Shown: in pieces, positions 46,636-54,873 of the stretch
Layout of the letters: every line of letters begins with the position of its first letter
How positions within the stretch are numbered: position 1 is the first letter of the stretch
Assembly (NCBI GenBank): GCA_029247265.1
Contig: JAQWLN010000211.1
Span: forward strand, 20,096 to 84,095
DNA length: 64,000 bases
Reading direction: 5' to 3'
Origin: Fuerstiella sp.
GTDB taxonomy: Bacteria > Planctomycetota > Planctomycetia > Planctomycetales > Planctomycetaceae
Position numbers and translations under genes: made by a program
The notes under the pieces: model-generated
Told to the model about the DNA's origin: nothing
What the model saw: the letters and a program-made list of their open reading frames with translations, nothing else
Databases searched by the model: none

Positions 46636-49152
46636 TCAATCAATAAAACGGAATTCAGCGGACGCCAGAAGACTCTGGCAAACGGTCTGCCAGACCTGGA
46701 CGTTCCGGGTCGAGTCATCAGATATCGAAATGGATAACCGGTCCAGAAACTGCGTCGTCTCTTCAATTTCCCCGGACGCAGGTTCGCGACCGAGACACAT
46801 CAGCCACGCAAATCGAATCCGATCGCCGTTATCGCTCGAACTTTCCATGACTCGAGCAGCGATCGCACCGGCCTGTTGCTGAACAAATTCACTGTTCATC
46901 AGAAACAATGACTGTGTCGGAACGTTGGTGACTGTCCGCTGCCCGGACGGATTACTGGGCTCTGGGAAATCAAATATCTTCAGCATCTCCGGCAGCATTC
47001 CGCGAATAATCGGCAGGTAAACGCTGCGGTGCGGGAATGGCTGCCCAAGCGGCTGTGCGTCGATATTGCGCCCAACTTCACCTTCGCCGACCTGTTGCAC
47101 CAGCGAACCGGCTGGTCGCTCTGACTTCAGCTGACCAGAGGCCGCCAGCATTGCATCACGAAGTGCCTCCGCTTCCAGTCGCCGTCGGTTGGCTCGCCAC
47201 AGCAGCTGATTGGACGGATCCTGCCCCCAACCTTCTTCGTTGTTCGCCGATGACATTTGATACGTTCGCGACAACACGATTTCACGAATCAATGACTTAA
47301 CAGACCATTTGTGCTGGTGCACAAATCGGTGAGCCATCCAGTCAAGCAGCAGGGGATGAGTGGGTGCGCTTCCGGAACGCCCGAAATTGTTAACGGACTC
47401 CACCAGCCCTCTGCCAAACAGGTGCTGCCACACGCGATTCACCACTACGCGTGACGTCAATGGATGATTGGGATGAGTCATCCACTGAGCAAGCTGCATG
47501 CGACCGCTTTGTTCAACGGGGATGGGAAACTCGTCGGACAGCTCAACACACGACAGGAATCCGCGTGGTGGCGTGTCACCGTTCTTCCCCTTTTCACCGC
47601 GCACCTGTATCGGCCAGTCCTGAGACTTCTTCCTGTCCTGCACTGCAAATGCAAACTCCGGCCGCGGAACATCTGCTTGCTGTGCCTGAACTACACTCAG
47701 TTCTTTCTTCAATACCGACAGCTGTTTCTGCACATCTCCGTATTGCCGTAACGCTTTTTGTGCTTTCGCCGACAGCGTTTCGACGGCCTCAACATTGCTC
47801 TTCGCGCCCTCATCTGTATCAATCGAAGCCAGCAACGGCTTCCAGTTATCAGGCAGCTGTTTCTTCAACGATTTCGAACGCTTGTCCAGTGGAGTAATTT
47901 TCTTCTGGATGGCAGCCGACTGTTTGTTCAACTGATCCACCTGACTGGTCAGTTCTGTGACATCTTCCGTCAGTGGCAGATACACCTTCAACTGGTCCTT
48001 CAGGGTCGTGGGCCGGCGCGTGCTACCTCCGTAAAATGTGTCGACGTTGCGAAAGATCCCAGCCATCGCGTAGTAATCTGCGGTGGGAATCGGATCGAAC
48101 TTGTGATCGTGACAGCGAGCACAGGCGACAGTAAATCCCATGAACGCCTTGCTGATGACATCGACCTGATCGTCAACAATATCCAGTTCCAGATTCCCAC
48201 CGTTCAGTGACTTGGAGCCGATGGCCAGTAGACCTGTCGCAATCAAATTTCGGCGACGACTTTCATCGTCGGCCGACGACAGCAGGTCCCCTGCAATCTG
48301 CTGCTGCACGAATTGGTCGTACGGCATGTCGCTGTTGTATGCGTCGATGACATAGTCGCGATATCGCCATGAATACAGCATCAGCACATCACGACTGCTG
48401 CCGGTCGATTCTCCATAGCGCACGACATCCAGCCAGTGACGCCCCCAGCGTTCCCCGAATTGCGGTGAGTCCAGCAGGCGTTCGACCTGGGCCGGGTAAG
48501 TGTCATCTGCAGAAGAAGTAAATGATTGAAACTCATCAACCGATGGCGGCAAACCAATCAGGTCAAATGACAGCCGCCTCAGTAATATCTCCTTTGTCGC
48601 CGGAACGGCGGGTGTCAGACCGGAAGATTCCAGGCGTGCCAGAATAAATTGATCCAGGCCTGATACAGGCCAGCTGTGATTCTCAACCACCGGGACCTGC
48701 GGATTCTGAACCGGCTGCACCGACCACAATGGCGGAGCTGCGACCGGATCACTTTCTGTGTCGTGCGGCATGTCATCGTCGCGCGGATCTGATGCCCCCT
48801 TCTTAATCCACTGGCGAAAGTCTGCGATGATTTCGTCATCCAGCTTTTCGTCGGGAGGCATTTCTAGGTCACGGTATTCAATCGCCGACAGCAGCAGGCT
48901 TTCCTGCAGATCCATGGGCACAACAGCTGGCCCGGTTTCACCACCCGTCCGGATGCCGATTTTGGTGTCCAACTGTAGTCCGCCAGCAGGTTCATCAGAA
49001 TCCGACGAGTGACACTTGTAGCAATAATCCACCAGAACAGGACGAATATTGTTTTCGAAGAACTCAACGTCATCGTCAGCATTGACCAGAGTCAGGCCGG
49101 CAACGGCAATCGCGAAACTGAGTGTGCGGAGATGTTTTTGCAGATTCAGCAT
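46636..49152 (-). CDS. PSCyt1-DUF1549-DUF1553 cytochrome-like protein
   Basis: 838 residues from ATG 49152, chosen because a signal peptide follows (LRTLSFAIAVAGLTLVNA); the longer frame adds 42 residues. FFENNIRPVLVDYCYKCHSS holds the haem motif CYKCH (44-48). DUF1549 starts near LLRRLSFDLIGLPPS and contains CARCHDHKFDPIPTADYY. A coiled-coil region (about 390-500) precedes DUF1553 (PLTSRVVVNRVWQHLFG, TPTHPLLLDW-like). Same domain order as the 21202 gene but clearly diverged, so this is a second cassette, not a recent copy. Confidence 0.92.
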   Translation of the reverse strand: MLNLQKHLRTLSFAIAVAGLTLVNADDDVEFFENNIRPVLVDYCYKCHSSDSDEPAGGLQLDTKIGIRTGGETGPAVVPMDLQESLLLSAIEYRDLEMPPDEKLDDEIIADFRQWIKKGASDPRDDDMPHDTESDPVAAPPLWSVQPVQNPQVPVVENHSWPVSGLDQFILARLESSGLTPAVPATKEILLRRLSFDLIGLPPSVDEFQSFTSSADDTYPAQVERLLDSPQFGERWGRHWLDVVRYGESTGSSRDVLMLYSWRYRDYVIDAYNSDMPYDQFVQQQIAGDLLSSADDESRRRNLIATGLLAIGSKSLNGGNLELDIVDDQVDVISKAFMGFTVACARCHDHKFDPIPTADYYAMAGIFRNVDTFYGGSTRRPTTLKDQLKVYLPLTEDVTELTSQVDQLNKQSAAIQKKITPLDKRSKSLKKQLPDNWKPLLASIDTDEGAKSNVEAVETLSAKAQKALRQYGDVQKQLSVLKKELSVVQAQQADVPRPEFAFAVQDRKKSQDWPIQVRGEKGKNGDTPPRGFLSCVELSDEFPIPVEQSGRMQLAQWMTHPNHPLTSRVVVNRVWQHLFGRGLVESVNNFGRSGSAPTHPLLLDWMAHRFVHQHKWSVKSLIREIVLSRTYQMSSANNEEGWGQDPSNQLLWRANRRRLEAEALRDAMLAASGQLKSERPAGSLVQQVGEGEVGRNIDAQPLGQPFPHRSVYLPIIRGMLPEMLKIFDFPEPSNPSGQRTVTNVPTQSLFLMNSEFVQQQAGAIAARVMESSSDNGDRIRFAWLMCLGREPASGEIEETTQFLDRLSISISDDSTRNVQVWQTVCQSLLASAEFRFID

Positions 49153-49639
49153 ATTGACAGGCGATGGACAGAATGCGAGGCAGGAGCTGTGAGGCTGGGC
49201 CGCAAATTGTACCAGAGAGGGTCGGGAAGGATACAAACAATCCCAACAGGCCGCGGCCGCGAGTATATTTATGCCCACCAGCCGCCGGGCAACGCCCGGG
49301 CTTTCCCCTCTTACGATCGACGTCTATCGGGATTCGCGATGAGGCTGACGTTACAGCCCATCAACAGATCGAGGCGAAGACGCCTGAATAACCGTCACAA
49401 ACGCCCTGGTCGCAAAGCCGTTCGACGCGGGATCGACCGTGCGACCTGACGCTGTCAGTTACCGGTCAAGCAGTCTTGTGAACTCGGTCGATGAAAAAAC
49501 AAGGGTGTGATGCGTCATTCCGAGCTGTCGTGCCAGTGTTTTCTGGACTTGGCGGGCACAGTTCCTCAAGATAAACGAGTATCTGCACAACGGTGTTGTT
49601 GCTGCGTGTTTTCAGGTTGGCCGGACAGCGAATTCGTTC
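49153..49639. other. 487-base divergent intergenic region
   Basis: It separates the leftward PSCyt1 gene from the rightward repeat-protein gene, so it should hold both promoters. A GC-rich hairpin (CCGGGC AAC GCCCGG) lies at about 49285-49300. Open frames here lack family features. No clear -35/-10 pair is visible. Confidence 0.35.
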
Positions 49640-51418
49640 ATGTTTCAAATCTTTCGTGCCGTCAATCAGCTTCAATCACGTTGTGCCGTCTGGCTGTACG
49701 TCGCGGCCGCCTCGATGGCAGTGTGCCTGCTGACCCCCATGACACCGGTTGCAGCACAGCAGGACAACGGCGACCCCACACAGGACGAGCTATTTGTTTT
49801 CAGGCCGAATTCTCCTGTGCGCCAAGTGCGAGGAGCCGTTCTGGCGGAACGACTGGACCGCCCCGGACTGGCGCAGGGTTACCTGCAGGATCTCATCGAT
49901 TCTCAACCAACAATCGACACACTGCGTGCGCTGCGTCGCGAGTTCGGCATTGCGCTGTTTCTGAAGCTCAGTGTCATCAAAGAACTGCAGCCAACGTCGC
50001 GCGATCTGCTGAAACTGATGAATGATTCCGTGAGGCAGGAGACACCTACCGCCGACGCCGTCGAATCATTGATCGCTGTGCTCGGCCAGTCAGAACAACA
50101 GACATTGGAAGCATCCGTGCGAATCCTGAGTGCAGAAGGTAATGCTGTTGAACCATTGCTGGCTGCGGACCCAACCAGTCGGCAGGGAGAGATCGCCGCA
50201 CAAATATTACACAAATACGCGCGGCGATTCCGGCATGGCCTGTTGACCGCGTTGAAGAGTACAGACGAATCCGGCCGAACACGAATTCTGGAACTGCTGG
50301 CAACAACAGCCGACCCGGAAATCGCGTATGACCTGACTCCATATCGTTTTGACGAATCCACTATGGTTTCTGTCGCGGCCACGAAAGCAACAGAACGACT
50401 GTTGCGAGGGCGCCCCCTGCCCGGCTCGGCGGATGCAGCAGTGGATGTGCTGGTTAGCGAAGCGATGCGATTCATCACGGATGCCGGAGCTCCGTTTCCT
50501 TCGCGGGACCAGCTGTTTACACAACGAAACTTACGAAATCGTCAGGTCACGACTGAGGACCGGGAATTCGGTGCCTACATGCTTGAGCGCGCAGCGACGC
50601 TGGGGCGTCATGCAACATCGATTCGTCCCGACAATGAAACAGCAATGGCCGCCCAGCTGGTGGCCGAAATCACCGAACAGTCCTGGCCCGCCGTGTGGCC
50701 GGAGCAGATTGACATTGCCGTCGTGGACAAGGCCACCGACCCCGCCGCGATGGATGTTGCCGCTCTGCAGATGGCACTGCAGACAGAAAATCGAGCCTCC
50801 GTATTCGGAGTTCTCAGCCGCCCCGAGACCGCCGCCGTTCTGAATCGTCACCCGAAACTTTTGCGCAGCTGCCTGCTGTTTCCATCGTCGCGCGTACGGC
50901 TGATGACGGCCGGAATCGCTCACGCTCATCAGATGACCAGCCCTTATGCCGCGGCCGTGATCGCATCCGGTGTTGAGGACAGCGAAATGCCGGAAGCAGT
51001 CGCGATCGACTCAAGAAGCGGCGACAGTGCCACCACGGCGGCAGTCCTGGTGGCTTCCGGTTACTCAGCCAAAGCCGCGAACAGCGGACAATCCGGATTT
51101 GAGGCAGCCACGCGCCAGTTGCACTGTGAACTCATTCTGGTCCACAGCAATTGCCTGCGGTGGTCACTTTCAGAAACGATTGCCAATTTGCGGGCGGATT
51201 ACCGGACCCGAAACACGCCAATCATCATTTACGGCCCCGAACGAGACAGGCGCCGGACCGAACGGCTGCGTTCCAGTTATCGCGGCCTGTGGTGGATTAC
51301 AGAGCCGATCTCGGAAATCACGTTTGTCGACACACTACGTTTCGAACATGTACCGCCACCGATTCTGTCCGAGGCTGAACGCCGGTCAATGGCGCAGTTC
51401 GCAAGGTCGCTGCGGTAA
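49640..51418 (+). CDS. Secreted/anchored helical-repeat protein with degenerate receiver domain
   Basis: 592 residues with a signal-like N terminus (VWLYVAAASMAVCLLTPMTPVAA). The middle (about 50-440) is helical and resembles HEAT-type repeats (ESLIAVLGQSEQQTLEASVRIL; LLTALKSTDESGRTRILELL). From about 470 it reads like a response-regulator receiver: AAVLVASGYSAKAANSGQSGFEAA, then CELILVHSN, NTPIIIYGPERDRRR and WWITEPISEITFVDTL. The phospho-Asp position is Asn or nearby and the conserved Lys is replaced (ITEP), so it cannot be phosphorylated normally. Function unknown. Confidence 0.65.
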   Translation: MFQIFRAVNQLQSRCAVWLYVAAASMAVCLLTPMTPVAAQQDNGDPTQDELFVFRPNSPVRQVRGAVLAERLDRPGLAQGYLQDLIDSQPTIDTLRALRREFGIALFLKLSVIKELQPTSRDLLKLMNDSVRQETPTADAVESLIAVLGQSEQQTLEASVRILSAEGNAVEPLLAADPTSRQGEIAAQILHKYARRFRHGLLTALKSTDESGRTRILELLATTADPEIAYDLTPYRFDESTMVSVAATKATERLLRGRPLPGSADAAVDVLVSEAMRFITDAGAPFPSRDQLFTQRNLRNRQVTTEDREFGAYMLERAATLGRHATSIRPDNETAMAAQLVAEITEQSWPAVWPEQIDIAVVDKATDPAAMDVAALQMALQTENRASVFGVLSRPETAAVLNRHPKLLRSCLLFPSSRVRLMTAGIAHAHQMTSPYAAAVIASGVEDSEMPEAVAIDSRSGDSATTAAVLVASGYSAKAANSGQSGFEAATRQLHCELILVHSNCLRWSLSETIANLRADYRTRNTPIIIYGPERDRRRTERLRSSYRGLWWITEPISEITFVDTLRFEHVPPPILSEAERRSMAQFARSLR

Positions 51419-51555
51419 CAGGAAGCGGTCTTCATCGAACGGCACTGTTCCTGACAGGCAGTTCAGCAGAGAGCACCGAGATCCTGAACGACCTGTACGA
51501 CCTTCGTCCACCATGGAAAGCGGGACGGGCAGATCGTGCACTGACTCACGCCGTA

Positions 51556-51711
51556 CTATCGTCGACCGCTGAGCAGAACGAAGCCAATGGCAATGATGAA
51601 GACAGCACCAATGCAGTATTCGTGCGGTTCCAGATCGATGTATTCGTCGATCAGCAGGTGTTTCACCTGCCTGGTCCATTGCTGCAAACCGAATTTAAGT
51701 TGATTCAACAT
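51556..51711 (-). CDS. Small single-pass membrane protein (51 aa)
   Basis: From ATG 51711 the product has an amphipathic, basic front half (LKFGLQQWTRQVKHLLIDEYIDLEPHEY) and one membrane helix (CIGAVFIIAIGFVLLSG) ending in RR. Charge distribution suggests an N-in or tail-anchored topology. The longer frame to 51798 is less likely. It lies 141 bases after proB on the same strand. No family recognised. Confidence 0.5.
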   Translation of the reverse strand: MLNQLKFGLQQWTRQVKHLLIDEYIDLEPHEYCIGAVFIIAIGFVLLSGRR

Positions 51712-51852
51712 GGCAAGTCCGATCCCCGGGGAAGTATGGAGGGTACTTGCCTGTAAAATGTGACACCTTTCACCAGTCGGTCCCGGGAATCGTAACAATA
51801 ATGGCTGTCGGCCACCTAACAGGATCCGATTGTGTCGGCTGCAACGTTTGTA

Positions 51853-53022
51853 TCAACGTCCCGCGGTGCCTGCCTGCGCCGAGCGGCCCAATTCCGTCAC
51901 GATCAGATTATCGCGATGAATAACCTCTCCATATGGCACATGGCCCAACAGCTCAGGAATCTGCGCCGTGCGACGGCCAAGGATCTTCCGAATATCCGCA
52001 GATGCATAGTTTGAGAGACCTCGCGCGACAGCGCTGTGCGACGAATTCACGAGTTCGACGGACGCCCCCTGATCGAAGTCGCCAACAACGTCGCAAATCC
52101 CCACGGCCAGCAACGACCTCCCTTCCGCCACGACAGCTCGACACGCGCCATCGTCGAGCACGAGTTTGCCTTCCGGGCGAGTCGCCGAGCGAATCCATTT
52201 CTTCCATGCCGGCACTGTTGAACCAGCCGCCAGAAATAATGTGCCAACCTCGTCGCCGCGCGAAATCCGGTCCAGAATTCCCTCTGTAAGCCCGTTTGCA
52301 AGAATCACGTTCTCGCCACCGGACGTCGCATCAATAATCGCGGACAACTTGGCTGACATGCCTCCCCGTCCTCGTGAACTTTGCTCAGCAGCGACATGGC
52401 TCAGCAGCGATTCGTCCGGCTGTTCAACCAGAGAAATCAAGTTGCTGCCGGCATCCGACGGGGGGCCGTCGAACAGTCCGTCGATGCCCGACAGGATGAT
52501 CAGCAACGGATCCGCTACCTGAGCAGCAATCATCGCCGCCAGCTGGTCATTGTCGCCGACCGTGATTTCTTCGATGCTGACGCTGTCATTCTCGTTCACA
52601 ATGGGCACGACGTCGAAATCAAAAAGTGTGCGAATCGTGTTGCGAACGTTCAGATACCGACGACGGTTTCGAAAGTCGTTGACGGTGACCAGAATCTGAG
52701 CAACCGCATGGCCCGAACGATTCAGACTCGTACCCCACGCCTTCATCAGTTGGGTCTGGCCGGCCGCCGCAGTTGCCTGGAGTGCAGGCAGAGACTCCGG
52801 CCGATGCGTCAGTCCCAGTATCCCAATACCGGCAGCGACGGCCCCACTGGATACAATAACGACTTTGCGTCCCGACGAAATCAATCGAGCGATCTGTTCT
52901 GAAAGGTGTCCAATACCGTCTTCATCGAGTTGATCGTCACCGCGCGTCAGGACATTCGACCCGATCTTGATGATGAGTGTGCGGGAACAATCAAAGACTT
53001 CCTGGCGGACCAGATTTCGCAT
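51853..53022 (-). CDS. proB: Glutamate 5-kinase
   Basis: 389 residues. It phosphorylates glutamate to gamma-glutamyl phosphate, the first step of proline synthesis. The amino-acid-kinase domain starts TLIIKIGSNVLT and has VVIVSSGAVAAGIGILGL, LATAAAGQTQLM-like and VVPIVNENDSV. GRGGMSAKLSAI is the substrate loop. A PUA domain occupies the C-terminal third (LVLDDGACRAVVAEGRSLLAVGI...). Transcribed alone; proA is not in the window. Confidence 0.95.
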   Translation of the reverse strand: MRNLVRQEVFDCSRTLIIKIGSNVLTRGDDQLDEDGIGHLSEQIARLISSGRKVVIVSSGAVAAGIGILGLTHRPESLPALQATAAAGQTQLMKAWGTSLNRSGHAVAQILVTVNDFRNRRRYLNVRNTIRTLFDFDVVPIVNENDSVSIEEITVGDNDQLAAMIAAQVADPLLIILSGIDGLFDGPPSDAGSNLISLVEQPDESLLSHVAAEQSSRGRGGMSAKLSAIIDATSGGENVILANGLTEGILDRISRGDEVGTLFLAAGSTVPAWKKWIRSATRPEGKLVLDDGACRAVVAEGRSLLAVGICDVVGDFDQGASVELVNSSHSAVARGLSNYASADIRKILGRRTAQIPELLGHVPYGEVIHRDNLIVTELGRSAQAGTAGR

Positions 53023-53193
53023 CTTCAGCCTTATGAGGACACAGCCTCTACATCATTCAACACTGCCACAACAGACACAGTCCGTCTTTAAGGGCCTGTA
53101 TGAATCTTCGCAAGCCGTGGATCGGGAACTGCCGGACTGATCGCCCCATTACCGAAACGGCAGCATGTGCTCAGGATTGCGCCAGCAGGGCAG

Positions 53194-54873
53194 CTAATTC
53201 TCAAGACCCACTGCGGACTTGATTTGTTCGATCTCAGCCTGACGTTCTGCTCGTTTTTCATCCGTGAAGAACGTCTCGACTGAATCAGTCAGCTTTTGAC
53301 ACAGCTTCTCGATGCGAGTTGACCCCATGCGTCGGTCTGTTGATTCTTTCACCGCACGCGTCTTGATATTGGTGATAAGTTCCACCAGCTTTTTCTTCCC
53401 CGGTACCTGGTCATATGTGTCAAACAGCTCACCGACAGCCTTTGCATTATTCGCCTCGGCCGCCTTTCGCGCTCGCGCCAGCAGAACCCCCTGCATGGCA
53501 ATCGAATCAATCAGCTGGTCCTGCAGTAACTGCAACTCACCTTCGACGCCCAGGCGAATAGAATCATCGGGTAATGCCACGACGTCGTACGGCAACAGGC
53601 CCGGTGCATAGGGAACACGCGCCAGAAGTGACGCACCACTGTAGACACGAATCCAGAACGTTGGATGATCCTCGCGCGTATCGATAACCACTTCGCCGTT
53701 GCGGTCACTGACGAGCTGGGTTTGTGGCCCGTCTTCCTTATCTTTCCAGCCCAGTTGATAGGCAATGGCTAGGCGGTGCGAAATCAGCGGCTTGTCGGGA
53801 CGCGGCTGCAGGACCAGCCTGACTCGGCTTTCGCTGCTGGTCGGTCGTTGGCGCACTGCCAGATGCTGCAGCCGACGACCCTTACCGCCAAACAGAGAGA
53901 ACGTCATGTGTGTCGCATAGTAACCGGTGATCGCGCCGCGCGTCACTTCACGGTCAACTGACAAGGTCCTGATGTATGACAACGGCAGTGCCTTCAGTTG
54001 CTGTAGCTTCTTCGGATTCCTCCGCTCCATCGATCGAACAAAGGGACGCAGAACGTCTCCTTCCACCACCTGATCGGCCGAAGAATCCGGCGGGCTGATT
54101 TCTCCAGCCTGAGCCTGTAACTCCATCAGACTGCGGCCCTCTTCGTCATCAAACTTACGAACGTACATCAGCATCGGCCGAAATGAATCTCTCATCAGGC
54201 ATGCAGCGACGCCGCCGATAGACCGAGGATCCAGAGTTCGTTGGGAATACAACGGAGTCAGTTCCTGAATACGGGGGTCGTATTCACGACAGCTGATGTT
54301 GAACGATCTGCCGGAGGCCTCAACCGTCAGTACGAACGCCTTGTCATACTGCTCTTCAGGATACCGTTCGAACACGTCCGATAACTGCAGACGTTGCAAC
54401 CTCTGGCCCTGTGCGGGCATCAGCCACTCGTTCGTTTCAATCGCCACTGCCCACATACGGCCATACATTCGAGCAACAGCATGTTCAATGTCGCTAACCT
54501 GCTCATTGCGGGCTGCCTCGCTGGTCGCAGCAGTGTTATCGAAAGCAATCGAAATATGGACGCGATACGGACGGCTGGCGAACGGGATTTCAACTTCAGG
54601 CTCACCTGAATCATCCGCAGTAATATCCGATTTTTCGCCATCCTCGGGCGGCGGATCCTGCCCACCTTCAACCGCGGCCGCAGAGTCCGAAGACGTTGAC
54701 TCAGTCTCAGACGTATCCGGGGCCTGCAGTGGCGTCCCTGCCGTGTCGCCTTTTTCAGCCGTGTCCTGCGCGGCAGCCAGAAACCCGGCTGACGTCGACA
54801 CTCCAGGCACGAACGTCACGGCCAACACGCACGCCAGCGTACCGAGAAACAGAATCACAGAATGGTTCTTCAT
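53194..54873 (-). CDS. Secreted protein of unknown function, last gene of the ExbBD operon
   Basis: 559 residues with a signal peptide (SVILFLGTLACVLAVTFVPG). A Ser/Thr/Glu/Asp-rich linker follows (about 45-95, with many TSETESTSSDSA-type residues), then a folded region starting YRVHISIAFDNTAATSEAARNEQV. A second block (RVRLVLQPRPDKPLISHRL..., about 360-450) looks beta-rich, and the C terminus is helical (TRIEKLCQKLTDSVETFFTDEKRAERQAEIEQIK). No family recognised. Its ATG overlaps the stop of the preceding gene by four bases, so it is translationally coupled to the TPR/solute-binding protein. Confidence 0.75.
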   Translation of the reverse strand: MKNHSVILFLGTLACVLAVTFVPGVSTSAGFLAAAQDTAEKGDTAGTPLQAPDTSETESTSSDSAAAVEGGQDPPPEDGEKSDITADDSGEPEVEIPFASRPYRVHISIAFDNTAATSEAARNEQVSDIEHAVARMYGRMWAVAIETNEWLMPAQGQRLQRLQLSDVFERYPEEQYDKAFVLTVEASGRSFNISCREYDPRIQELTPLYSQRTLDPRSIGGVAACLMRDSFRPMLMYVRKFDDEEGRSLMELQAQAGEISPPDSSADQVVEGDVLRPFVRSMERRNPKKLQQLKALPLSYIRTLSVDREVTRGAITGYYATHMTFSLFGGKGRRLQHLAVRQRPTSSESRVRLVLQPRPDKPLISHRLAIAYQLGWKDKEDGPQTQLVSDRNGEVVIDTREDHPTFWIRVYSGASLLARVPYAPGLLPYDVVALPDDSIRLGVEGELQLLQDQLIDSIAMQGVLLARARKAAEANNAKAVGELFDTYDQVPGKKKLVELITNIKTRAVKESTDRRMGSTRIEKLCQKLTDSVETFFTDEKRAERQAEIEQIKSAVGLEN

